Below are positions 25,844 to 32,408 of a stretch of DNA of 32,408 nucleotides, piece after piece. The notes below the pieces were generated by a model. The model saw only the letters and a list, made by a program, of their open reading frames with translations, had not been told where the DNA came from and did no database searches. This DNA comes from Xanthobacteraceae bacterium (GTDB taxonomy: Bacteria; Pseudomonadota; Alphaproteobacteria; Rhizobiales; Xanthobacteraceae), in the NCBI GenBank assembly GCA_019748335.1, contig JAIEPP010000089.1, forward strand, positions 1 to 32,408. Direction: 5' to 3'. Positions within the stretch are counted from its first letter, which is position 1; every line of letters starts with the position of its first letter. The position numbers were made by a program, and so were the translations under genes.

Positions 25844-26250
25844 GGAGAACGTTGAATGTCTGTTCAGTCTGGAGCAACGCAAGAGGCGTCGCCGCGCCTT
25901 GTCCGGTCACTCACACTGACCCACGCGGTGCTCTATGGACTTGGCGTCACCATAGGAGCCGGCATCTACGTTCTAGTCGGCATTGCGGCGGGCCGTAGCG
26001 GCATGCATGCGCCTCTCGCCTTCATTGGCGCAGCACTAGTGATGGCGTTTAGTGCAGCATCCTTTGCGGAATTGGGAACGCGCATGCCGGTGAGCGCCAG
26101 CGAGGCCGCCTATGTGCAAGCGGCATTCAACCGCGAATGGCTCAGTCTCGGTGTAGGATTGCTCGTGGTCGCCACCGCAACGGTATCAGCCGCCACGATC
26201 AGCGTAGGTAGTGCGGGCTATGTTGCCGTGTTTCTGTCTGCAACTGCTCC
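25844..26250 (+). repeat. Direct duplication, copy 2 (5' part of APC gene)
   Basis: Second member of the directly repeated pair with 23953-24350. The two copies flank the two cytochrome genes, which fill the 1.3 kb between them. This copy continues into the longer transporter gene. Confidence 0.75.
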
Positions 26251-27082
26251 ATGGATCATTTCTGCGGTTGTCCTTACGATGGGTGCCGTGGCATGCCTCG
26301 CTACGGTTCAGTCGGTCACCTTCGCTGCGATTATGACTCTCGTTGAAGTGGGCGGCCTCGTGCTGATCATCATCGCCGGCCTTGGTCATGGGACCGACGT
26401 CGTCACGCGCCTTCCTGAAATCTGGCCATCTTCCGGTGATTCGGCGGCATGGATGGGAATAGCCGGAACGTCGCTCATCGCGGTCTTTGCCTTCATTGGG
26501 TTCGAGCATCTGGTCAACGTCGCTGAAGAGATGAAGCAACCAAGTCGCACCCTGCCCCGCGCACTGTTCCTGACCCTGGGTTTGACCGCTCTTGTCTACG
26601 CGCTTGTCGTGTGGATCGCCGTGACGGCGGTGCCTCCACAGGAACTCGCGCGCTCATCGGCGCCCCTTGCCCTCGTCTTCGAGCGTCTTACAGGCCTGCC
26701 ACTGCTCACCTTGAGCGCAATCGCCGTTGTCGCGACGCTGAACGGCATCATCGTTCACATGATCATGATTGGCCGCGTTATCTATGGTCTTGCCGACCAG
26801 GGTAACTTGCCAAAGGTGCTCGCAAGATTGAATTCGGTGACACACACGCCTCTCCTGGCGACGGCCATCGGCGTTGGAGCTATCTTGGTGCTTGCACTGG
26901 CGGTACCTCTCGCCGGCCTCGCAGATCTGACGGCGCGTTTCACTCTTGTTATTTTCGCGACCATTAATTTGGCGCTGATCCGAATCAAGGGCAGAAATGT
27001 GGCGGCGCCGTTGGCGCTTTTATTTGCCCGCGCTGGGTGCCGTTTGCTGGCCTTGTCTCCAGCGTCTTGCTTCTCGTGGTAG
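25856..27082 (+). CDS. APC-family amino acid permease, C-terminal frameshift suspected
   Basis: A 408-codon frame of the amino acid-polyamine-organocation superfamily, with the GAGIYVLVG motif in helix one, FAELGTRMPVSASEAAYVQ in helix three and about 11 hydrophobic helices. Up to residue 383 (IRIKGRNVAAP) it reads like a normal transporter; then the frame turns to a short Cys/Leu-rich tail. One base added near 27010 would give a continuing frame to 27096 that reads GAFICPRWVPFAGLVSSVL, which is a typical last cytoplasmic loop and helix. So a one-base deletion, real or a sequence error, is likely and the natural end is 27096. It begins with a GAGGAG site and lies 186 bases behind the cytochrome c gene. 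Substrate not determined. Confidence 0.85.
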   Translation: MSVQSGATQEASPRLVRSLTLTHAVLYGLGVTIGAGIYVLVGIAAGRSGMHAPLAFIGAALVMAFSAASFAELGTRMPVSASEAAYVQAAFNREWLSLGVGLLVVATATVSAATISVGSAGYVAVFLSATAPWIISAVVLTMGAVACLATVQSVTFAAIMTLVEVGGLVLIIIAGLGHGTDVVTRLPEIWPSSGDSAAWMGIAGTSLIAVFAFIGFEHLVNVAEEMKQPSRTLPRALFLTLGLTALVYALVVWIAVTAVPPQELARSSAPLALVFERLTGLPLLTLSAIAVVATLNGIIVHMIMIGRVIYGLADQGNLPKVLARLNSVTHTPLLATAIGVGAILVLALAVPLAGLADLTARFTLVIFATINLALIRIKGRNVAAPLALLFARAGCRLLALSPASCFSW

Positions 27083-27128
27083 ATCTAGTTGTATGAGGTG
27101 TCGCGAGATTATCTGGCGGACTGACTTG

Positions 27129-27153
27129 GCGGCCGTCGCCAACGGCCGCTTTG
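27129..27153 (+). terminator. Hairpin terminator after the APC gene
   Basis: GCGGCCGT and ACGGCCGC form a perfect 8-bp stem with a five-base loop, followed by TTTGT. It lies about 30 bases beyond the corrected end of the APC gene. Confidence 0.6.
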
Positions 27154-27228
27154 TGCCATCGGACTAAACCGCTCGCGCGGTAGGGCCTGCTGCGGGCGAC
27201 ACGGTCAATGGGATAGCGCGGTGGGGCG

Positions 27229-27272
27229 TCCTGTCTTGAGATGAGGGGTTCGCAACCTTCATCAAGACAGGA
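27229..27272. repeat. 11-bp inverted repeat upstream of integrase fragment
   Basis: TCCTGTCTTGA (27229-27239) and TCAAGACAGGA (27262-27272) are perfect 11-base inverted arms with a 22-base spacer. They end a few bases before the integrase ATG. They could be an operator, part of the element's end, or a 5' hairpin of the transcript. Confidence 0.55.
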
Positions 27273-27281
27273 GCATCCCCC

Positions 27282-27632
27282 ATGACCGATGAGGCCACAA
27301 GCCCGCTGCGACAGCGCATGATCGAAGACATGACGATCCGCAAGTTAACGCCGAAGACTCAGCATGACGACGTGCAGCGGGTCAAGAACTTCGCCACCTT
27401 CCTCGGCCGCTCGCCCGATACTGCGAGCTTCGAGGACGTGCGTCGCTATCAACTTCATCTGGCGACGAGTGGCGCCGGCGTTCCGACCCTCAACCAAAGC
27501 GTCTCGACACTGCGGTTCTTTTTCAGGATCACGCTTGGGCGCGCCGACATCGTGAACCACACTCAGTTCATCCACGAACCACATCTTTCGGGCGATGTGA
27601 CGCATGACCGCGGCATCGACGTCGGCGAGTAG
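27282..27632 (+). pseudogene. Truncated tyrosine recombinase (integrase) of IS91-like elements
   Basis: The first 100 or so residues (starting MTDEATSPLRQRMIEDMTIRK) match the N-terminal SAM-like DNA-binding domain of the tyrosine recombinases that accompany IS91-family elements. The segments QHDDVQRVKNFATFLGRSPD, YQLHLATSGAGVPTLNQSVS and LRFFF are characteristic. Similarity ends at about base 27585 after HEPHL; the catalytic domain with its Arg-His-Arg-Tyr residues is missing. The remaining codons to the stop at 27634 are antisense to the regulator remnant next to it. The fragment cannot catalyse recombination and marks an old insertion or deletion event. Confidence 0.8.
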
Positions 27633-28024
27633 CGGCGAGAGGATGCCGCGTGGAATCCGGAGCGAAAACGATCGCTCGGAAACACCCTCACGAGTACCAC
27701 CTCGCGGCCGGCCGCGGCCATGGCAAGGGCTCCGCTGCAGTTCACCAGCAGCGCGAGGTCGACAAAGTCGCCCACAGCAATTGCAGTCCGGGCAGGCGAC
27801 GCGATGTCATGGTGGCGTGAAACGGCGCGTCTTCAGCAGGCTCGATATCGGCCCGGAGCACGGTATAGGCAGTACTCGCGCCAGATCGCCAGGCGATCTT
27901 GTTCGGGCAGATCGTCGGTCGAGAGGCGGTCGGTCGCGAAGCTGGTTGCTTCGGTCGCATTCCGGCGCGCGGTGCCGGCGACCGTCTTCCCGGCGAAGGA
28001 GCCTACGCGTGCGGGATTCGTCAT
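27587..28024 (-). pseudogene. AraC-family regulator remnant (ligand-binding domain), frameshifted
   Basis: Reading from 28024, the minus strand gives the start of an AraC-like ligand-binding domain (FATDRLSTDDLPEQDRLAIW). The next expected block (RADIEPAEDAPFHATMTSR) is in a second frame, the next (GDFVDLALLVNCSGALAMAA) in a third, and the block PRGILSPLLADVDAAVM again in another. At least three frame changes and complete loss of the C-terminal helix-turn-helix domain show that it is dead. It runs directly into the integrase fragment at about 27587, where both genes are cut off, so this is a rearrangement junction. No single open frame covers it. Confidence 0.65.
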
Positions 28025-28100
28025 GCGCGAACCCTAAGCATCGCGGCGGGTATCAAACTTGGACTGTGACGCAAACAATTGGGACAAAACGAAAATCAAG

Positions 28101-28126
28101 CTTCGTTGCCGGGCTTGAACCGGCAA
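28101..28126 (-). other. tRNA T-arm-like hairpin, possible tRNA 3' remnant
   Basis: On the minus strand TGCCGG-TTCAAGC-CCGGCA is a 6-bp stem with a seven-base loop that fits the T-loop pattern TTCRANY. It is followed by seven bases that could be the acceptor 3' strand. No D-arm, anticodon arm or matching 5' acceptor strand was found upstream, so it is not an intact tRNA. Such tRNA 3' ends are common integration sites. Confidence 0.35.
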
Positions 28127-28218
28127 TCTACCGCGGATGCGCACGCGGTCGCTGTATGGAAATCATCCGGCAGGATTGCCTCCTTGCAGCAGGGCGATAT
28201 TGCGCCAGCTGCAAGCTG

Positions 28219-29193
28219 CTACTCCACTTTCACTCCGACAGCCCGGATGATCGGGCCGAAGCGTTCGATATCGGATGCGATCAGCCGCCGCAGCGGCTCC
28301 GCTCCGACCTGGTCGGGCTGGGGCATATCGGCGGCGAGTTCGTCGAAGCGGCGCCGCAGGTCCGGATCGGCGAGCGCGGTCTTCAGCGAGGTTTCGAGGC
28401 GTGTGAGGACCGGCCGCGGGGTGGCAGCGGGTGCGGCGATCGCGTTCCAGACCGTCAGGTCGAAAGCGGGTACGCCGGCCTCGGCGAAGGTCGGCACGTC
28501 AGGGATTTGCGCGAGGCGGCCGGGGCTCGAGGTCGCAATCGCCGTGACGCTGCCGCCGGTGTGCATCGGAATCATGGTGACAGTCTGGTCGATCACGGCG
28601 TCGATCTGGCCGGCAACGAGGTCGTTGAGCGCGGGCCCAGCGCCCCGGTAGGGGATGTCGTGGGCCTGCGTTTGAGTGACATGCAGGAAGGTGATGGCAG
28701 CCAGATGCCCGGTCGTGCCCGGGCCCGCATGACCGAAATTGAGCGCGCCCGGCTTCGCCCGCAGCGTCGCGAGAAAACCGGCGAGGTCGCGGATGCCGCT
28801 CTGCTTGCTTACCGACAGGACCATCGGCACGACAGCGACAAGACCGACCGGCGCGAGATCCTGGCGCGGGTCGAAGCCGAGCTGGGGGAAAAGCCAGACA
28901 TTCGCGGCCAGCGAGCCCATGTTGCCGAAGATCAGCGTGTAGCCGTCGGGCTCCGAACGGACCACGCGACGGGTCCCGACGGTTGCGCCGCCACCGGGCA
29001 CGTTCTCGACGACGACGGTCTGGCCGAGGTCTTCGCCCATGCGCTTGGCCACGATCCGGGCCAGAACGTCCGTCGTGCCCCCGGCCGCTGCCGCCACGAC
29101 GAGTGAGATCGACCGGGTCGGGAAGTTCTGCGCCGCCACAGCGTGCGCGGACAAAAAAACGGCCGCGATTGCGGCGATCAGTGACCTCATCAT
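28219..29193 (-). CDS. Bug/TctC-family tripartite tricarboxylate transporter binding protein
   Basis: A 324-residue periplasmic solute-binding protein. It has a signal peptide (RSLIAAIAAVFLSAHAVA, cleavage before AQNFPTR) and then the Bug-family pattern: the ligand-loop region VVAAAAGGTTDVLARIVAKRM, GQTVVVENVPGGGATVGTR, and the later segments HAGPGTTGHLAA and IPYRGAGPALNDLVAGQIDA. These proteins bind carboxylates such as citrate or aromatic acids for a TctAB importer, but no tctAB genes are here, as is common for orphan Bug proteins. The start at 29193 is set by a GGGGGAG site four bases upstream. The frame is open to 29304 without family resemblance. Confidence 0.9.
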   Translation of the reverse strand: MMRSLIAAIAAVFLSAHAVAAQNFPTRSISLVVAAAAGGTTDVLARIVAKRMGEDLGQTVVVENVPGGGATVGTRRVVRSEPDGYTLIFGNMGSLAANVWLFPQLGFDPRQDLAPVGLVAVVPMVLSVSKQSGIRDLAGFLATLRAKPGALNFGHAGPGTTGHLAAITFLHVTQTQAHDIPYRGAGPALNDLVAGQIDAVIDQTVTMIPMHTGGSVTAIATSSPGRLAQIPDVPTFAEAGVPAFDLTVWNAIAAPAATPRPVLTRLETSLKTALADPDLRRRFDELAADMPQPDQVGAEPLRRLIASDIERFGPIIRAVGVKVE

Positions 29194-29370
29194 CGTCTCC
29201 CCCTGCGATGCCTGGCGGCATCGGCCGAGCGTTCGCCCGGTCGCGTTGTATCGTTTGCCGATCTTCTCAGAGCCGATCATCTGGTCGTTGAACAGGAGAG
29301 TCAATTGATCTGTTGCGATCTGTCGGATCGCGTCGCAGCGAGCGCTGCGCGGCGCCTTGACGGCGCAGGC

Positions 29371-29405
29371 GACGCGCTGGCGGCCTTGCCATCCGCCAGC
29401 GCGTC
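29371..29405. terminator. Strong hairpin between Bug gene and protease gene
   Basis: GACGCGCTGGCGG and CCGCCAGCGCGTC are perfect 13-base inverted arms with a nine-base loop. No T-run follows, so it may be an attenuating or Rho-assisted hairpin between the tandem genes rather than a classic terminator. Confidence 0.45.
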
Positions 29406-29465
29406 AAACTGCATCGACATCCACATCGGGCGGACTGTGTCCGCGAGCTACGCCTCGGCAAGCCA

Positions 29466-29492
29466 GCCTTCGCTCGCGGAACGAGCGAAGGC
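29466..29492 (-). terminator. Hairpin just after the S8 protease stop codon
   Basis: GCCTTCGCTCG and CGAGCGAAGGC are perfect 11-base arms with a five-base loop, starting seven bases beyond the protease stop at 29499. The position suggests transcript termination or 3'-end protection, although a T-run is lacking. Confidence 0.5.
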
Positions 29493-29498
29493 CGCCGC

Positions 29499-31529
29499 CT
29501 ACAACAGTCCAACCTGCTTCATGATGTCTCGAATCTGCGCCGGGCTGGGATCCGTCGTCCCAGGATCGGGCCTCATGCCGGTTGTCTGTGCCGGACCGCG
29601 CGCGACCGGAGCCGCGCCGTTCTGCATCGGATTAACGGACTGGGGCGCCAACGCACCGGACGGAACCGTGCTCGGCGCACCGGCTTGCGCCAGTCCGAGC
29701 AGACGGCGGAGCGCATCCATCGAGGGATCGGCGGCGACAGGCGCGGCAACCACGCCGCCTTCGAGGCCCAACGCCCGCATCGCATTCGGCAATCCGGCGC
29801 CGGTACGATTTGGATCGCCGAATTGCAACGGAGTCGATGTCTCCTTCAGGATCTGGAACAACCGCTCCACGCGGCGCCCGTCGCGATTCTGGAAAGCACC
29901 CTTGAAGTCCGGGTGATGTGCCAGCACGAGCGCGGCGAGACCGGTGACATGCGGAGTCGCCATTGAGGTGCCGTCCCAGGCGCCGAAGCCGTCCGATGGA
30001 AGCGACGAGACGATGCCGACGCCCGGTGCACAGACGTCGATCTCCGGCCCGAAGCAGCTGAACTTCGCCGGAAAATATCCGTCGCGGCTCTGAAAGCCAT
30101 CCAGCCCTTGCTGCGAGTGGTAGCTGTCATCGGGAAATTCGCCCCATTTGCCCAAGGCGGCGACCGCCAGACAATGCGGCGTCGAGGCAGGAAACTGTAC
30201 CGGCCCCGAGGAATTGCCGGCGGCGATGATACACGCCAGGCCCATCTGCTTGGCCCGCACGATCCGTTCCTCGATGATCTGCGAAGGGTCACCGCCGCCC
30301 AGACTCATGTTGGCGACGTCGATGCCGTTCTCCATGCAGTAATCGAGCGCAGACACGAGATCGCTGAACCGGCCTCCAGGGAATATCCGGCAGACATGGA
30401 TCTCGGCAGCGGGAGCGAAGCCGCGAACGCCGCCACTGGCTCCAACCGGACCGCCGGCGATGATCCCGGCGCAATGCGAGCCGTGACCGATAGTATCGAC
30501 GGTCCAGGCCATGCTGTCATTGCCGACAATGCTTTTGCCGTGGGTTACGTTGTGCAGATTGCGATGGGTTTGCGCCGCACCGGAATCGATAATCGCAATT
30601 TTTATACCGGCGCCGTCATAGGACGAGGGGACACGATCGAGACCCATCGCTCGCTGACCCCAGCCCATCAACTGCCGGCCGGGGAAGTCGCGCAGATACG
30701 CGCCGAGCGCTTTCACGCCGATCCGGTTGACGCTGTCGGGGACGAGTTGCGGACGATCGAGCCAGAAAGTCCAGTAGTCGACCCGCGGCTTGACCAGGAT
30801 CGACCGGATGGTATCCGGCGATTCGCCTTGAATGCTCAGCGTCACGCGGCCGTTGGCGTCGGTGACACCCTGTGTCGGCCACACGCTGCCGAAAACATAG
30901 ATTTCGGCTTCCGCCAGCGGGCCGGCCTCGCCAATCACCTCGAAAGTCGCCGAGAAGCCATTTGCCAACGGCACCAGTACGCCGGGATTGACAGCCGGAA
31001 TGTGCGGCGGAGTCGGGTCGAGCGTGTAGACCAGCGGCGCATCGCGCTCGACCACAAGACGTGCTCCTGCCTGGGTCTTCAGCAGCTTGGCTTTGTCCGG
31101 AGCCATACGAGCGAGTACCAGCGAACTGAGTGGTGCTTGCCCAATGTCCGCGCTTTGAAATCCGAACAGGCGCGGCGGATGCACTGTCTTCACCACGTCG
31201 ATTTCAGGACTGTTGGTGAGCTGCTGGACCACAAAATCAGTGCTGAAGGTCGCAACTCCACTTTGCTGTCGTGTTGCGATCATGAACTGCGCGCGACGCG
31301 GAGCGATCGTTCCGGCCAGCGCTTCCGGTGCAGGCGCCGCGGTACCTCCAGCATTGGTCGCAGGCGCTGTTGAATCCGGCGTGACGGTCCGTGCTGCTGC
31401 CGCTGGCGGTGTGGCGGCTGCGGCAGTTGCGGGCTGGGGCGCTTGTTCCGAATGCGCGCCGCTGCCGTTTGCCACCGCATCGGGCGCTTCACCGTGGCCC
31501 GAAGTTGCCGATCTGCTTCTTGCAGTCAT
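29499..31529 (-). CDS. S8 family subtilisin-like serine protease with large N-terminal region
   Basis: A 676-residue protease. Residues 1-75 are an Ala/Pro/Thr-rich disordered tail with no classic signal peptide. Residues about 80-175 look like a pro-domain (LVLARMAPDKAKLLKTQAGA, then LVVERDAPLVYTL). Residues 190-250 form a carboxypeptidase-regulatory-like beta-sandwich (GVTDANGRVTLSIQG). The S8 domain spans about 305-600 with the full triad: Asp315 (IAIIDSG), His349 (GHGSHCAG), oxyanion Asn439 (AAGNSSG) and Ser522 (GTSMATPH). The last 75 residues are Pro/Gly-rich and end PAQIRDIMKQVGLL. GGAGA lies before the ATG. It follows, on the same strand, a small I9-like protein and the repeat-peptide gene, so protease, inhibitor or chaperone, and possible substrate are probably one operon. 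Confidence 0.9.
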   Translation of the reverse strand: MTARSRSATSGHGEAPDAVANGSGAHSEQAPQPATAAAATPPAAAARTVTPDSTAPATNAGGTAAPAPEALAGTIAPRRAQFMIATRQQSGVATFSTDFVVQQLTNSPEIDVVKTVHPPRLFGFQSADIGQAPLSSLVLARMAPDKAKLLKTQAGARLVVERDAPLVYTLDPTPPHIPAVNPGVLVPLANGFSATFEVIGEAGPLAEAEIYVFGSVWPTQGVTDANGRVTLSIQGESPDTIRSILVKPRVDYWTFWLDRPQLVPDSVNRIGVKALGAYLRDFPGRQLMGWGQRAMGLDRVPSSYDGAGIKIAIIDSGAAQTHRNLHNVTHGKSIVGNDSMAWTVDTIGHGSHCAGIIAGGPVGASGGVRGFAPAAEIHVCRIFPGGRFSDLVSALDYCMENGIDVANMSLGGGDPSQIIEERIVRAKQMGLACIIAAGNSSGPVQFPASTPHCLAVAALGKWGEFPDDSYHSQQGLDGFQSRDGYFPAKFSCFGPEIDVCAPGVGIVSSLPSDGFGAWDGTSMATPHVTGLAALVLAHHPDFKGAFQNRDGRRVERLFQILKETSTPLQFGDPNRTGAGLPNAMRALGLEGGVVAAPVAADPSMDALRRLLGLAQAGAPSTVPSGALAPQSVNPMQNGAAPVARGPAQTTGMRPDPGTTDPSPAQIRDIMKQVGLL

Positions 31530-31609
31530 TTTGCAATCTCCTCGATCTTGCGCGTCATGTCCTGTGGATGCTGGATGCCCACCAAAAAATCAGTCGGCGG
31601 TGAATGGCT

Positions 31610-31831
31610 TCAGAATGGCTTCAGTGCTGAGTTCGGCTCCACCACGATGGTGGCAAACGTTGATTTGAGGCGATCGGCCTGTGTCTTCGTCATGGAAAGG
31701 ATGACAACGTCGGGCGCGACCTGCGCGACCGGCTTTACGCCGGGTTCGCGTCTCAAGTGATCGGTGAGCTGACCGGATCTGACCGGCTCTCCTTGCACGA
31801 TAAATTCCTGGGGCGCGTTCGAATCCGCCAT
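31610..31831 (-). CDS. Small protein resembling a subtilisin pro-domain (I9-like)
   Basis: A 73-residue soluble protein starting MADSNAPQEFIVQGEPVRSG. Its C-terminal half (DVVILSMTKTQADRLKSTF, then TIVVEPNSALKPF) follows the I9 propeptide/inhibitor pattern: a strand, a helix with alternating basic and hydrophobic residues, then a strand ending VVEP. The same pattern occurs in the N-terminal pro-domain of the S8 protease next door (VLARMAPDKAKLLKTQ, LVVERDAPL). A stand-alone I9 protein usually inhibits or assists folding of its cognate subtilisin. There is a GGAG just before the ATG. It sits 80 bases before the protease start and 63 bases after the repeat gene, on the same strand. Confidence 0.6.
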   Translation of the reverse strand: MADSNAPQEFIVQGEPVRSGQLTDHLRREPGVKPVAQVAPDVVILSMTKTQADRLKSTFATIVVEPNSALKPF

Positions 31832-31894
31832 CCATCACTCCATCCGTGTCTGATGCGCGAAGGGCGGGCTTGCGCCAGCCCTTCGCCATCAACT

Positions 31895-32408
31895 CTAGTG
31901 CATCGTGCCGCCGGGTTGACCCGCGCTGAAGATGCCGAGGTTATGACCGATATTGAGACCGGTCTGGGCGCCCTGGCCGATTTTTTTCAGCACGCTCCAG
32001 AAGCTCTGCAGTTCCATGTCCGTCGGCGGCGCCGCCGCGGCAGGTTGCATGCCGGGTTGACCGGCGCTGAAAATGCCTAGGTTGTGACCGATGTTGACGC
32101 CGGTCTGAACGCCCTGCCCGATCTTCTTGAGCACGCTCCAGAAGCTCTGCAGCTCCATGTCGGTCGGCGGCGCAGCCGTGGCGGATTGCATGCCGGTCGG
32201 ATCGGCGCTGAAGATACCGAGGTTATGACCGATATTGACGCCGGTCTGAACGCCCTGGCCGATCTTCTTCAGCACGCTCCAGAAGCTCTGCAGTTCCATG
32301 TCCGTGGGCGGCGCAGCCCCGGCGGATTGCATGCCGGTCGGATCGGCGCTGAAAACGCCAAGCTTGTGACCGATATTCAGGCCGGTCTGAGCGCCCTGGC
32401 CGATCTTC
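31895..32408 (-). CDS. Tandem 47-residue repeat protein (5' end outside window)
   Basis: The frame is open to the window edge and ends with TAG at 31897-31895, so only the C-terminal 170 residues are visible. It consists of three complete 47-residue repeats and the last 25 residues of a fourth. Each complete unit has a Pro-rich linker (AAPPTDMELQSFWSVL), a Lys/Gly-rich amphipathic segment (KKIGQGVQTGVNIGHNLG) and IFSA, followed by DPTG or GQPG, where the next repeat begins with Met-Gln. The last copy ends GTMH. Repeats differ at only a few positions. There are no cysteines. Each unit may be released as a peptide by the neighbouring protease, or the array may be a structural partner. No family is recognised. 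Confidence 0.75.
   Translation of the reverse strand, partial: KIGQGAQTGLNIGHKLGVFSADPTGMQSAGAAPPTDMELQSFWSVLKKIGQGVQTGVNIGHNLGIFSADPTGMQSATAAPPTDMELQSFWSVLKKIGQGVQTGVNIGHNLGIFSAGQPGMQPAAAAPPTDMELQSFWSVLKKIGQGAQTGLNIGHNLGIFSAGQPGGTMH
31910..32408 (-). repeat. 141-bp tandem coding repeat (at least 3.5 copies)
   Basis: Complete units lie at 32332-32192, 32191-32051 and 32050-31910, and a partial unit at 32408-32333. All are in phase with the reading frame and strongly similar at DNA level, so they are recent or homogenised copies. The array continues outside the window. Confidence 0.9.

Noticed and set aside
27604..29106. 500-codon plus-strand frame over the AraC remnant and the Bug gene
   Set aside because: The Bug protein on the minus strand has a signal peptide and full family motifs; the plus-strand translation is Arg/Gly-rich and has no domain.
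30108..31373. 421-codon plus-strand frame opposite the S8 protease
   Set aside because: Antisense to a protease with an intact catalytic triad; no independent support.
31910..32408. Regular repeats considered as a CRISPR array
   Set aside because: The 141-base period has no short conserved repeat with variable spacers; the whole unit is conserved and translated in phase.

Overview
The window looks like a chromosomal segment of an alphaproteobacterium of the Bradyrhizobium/Rhodopseudomonas group. This rests on high GC, the gene repertoire, and many palindromes of the form TTGA-N6-TCAA. That is the binding site of Crp/Fnr-type low-oxygen regulators (FNR, FixK), and in this group FixK2 is the usual reader. 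The assignment is inferred from composition and families, not from a marker gene.

Region 1 (about 1-24,000) reads as a low-oxygen and envelope-stress island. From left to right it holds: an HlyD adaptor with the start of its FtsX-type permease; a small membrane peptide; a collagen-like lipoprotein; a frameshifted universal stress protein (USP); an OsmC-VIT pair; a four-gene operon (USP, ABC ATPase, FtsX permease, HlyD adaptor); a DUF302 protein; an orphan membrane protein; a Ca2+-type P-type ATPase; an AI-2E family protein; an MgtC/DUF4010 protein; a heavy-metal RND efflux operon (adaptor, pump, DUF3240); a small secreted protein; and a TPR protein. Nine FixK-like boxes lie in the intergenic gaps, nearly all directly upstream of one of these genes. 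The likely common theme is hypoxic control of ion export, stress proteins and envelope functions.

Region 2 (about 23,800-27,100) holds a compact electron-transfer module: a four-helix b-type cytochrome whose His pairs could hold two hemes, translationally coupled to a membrane-anchored cytochrome c with eight CXXCH motifs. It is preceded by a truncated copy of an APC-family transporter gene and followed by the longer copy, so the module sits between two directly repeated homologous segments. The longer APC gene itself appears to carry a late one-base frameshift.

Region 3 (about 27,100-28,200) is a scar. It contains an integrase fragment of the kind found with IS91-like elements, a multiply frameshifted AraC-family regulator remnant on the opposite strand, and a tRNA T-arm-like hairpin.

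Region 4 (28,219-32,408) starts with a tripartite-tricarboxylate (Bug) solute-binding protein. After strong hairpins comes a minus-strand cluster: a protein built of near-identical 47-residue repeats that runs off the window edge, a 73-residue protein resembling a subtilisin pro-domain (I9), and a 676-residue S8 subtilisin-like protease. This trio looks like a protease with its own inhibitor or chaperone and a repetitive partner or substrate, and is the best candidate here for an undescribed system.
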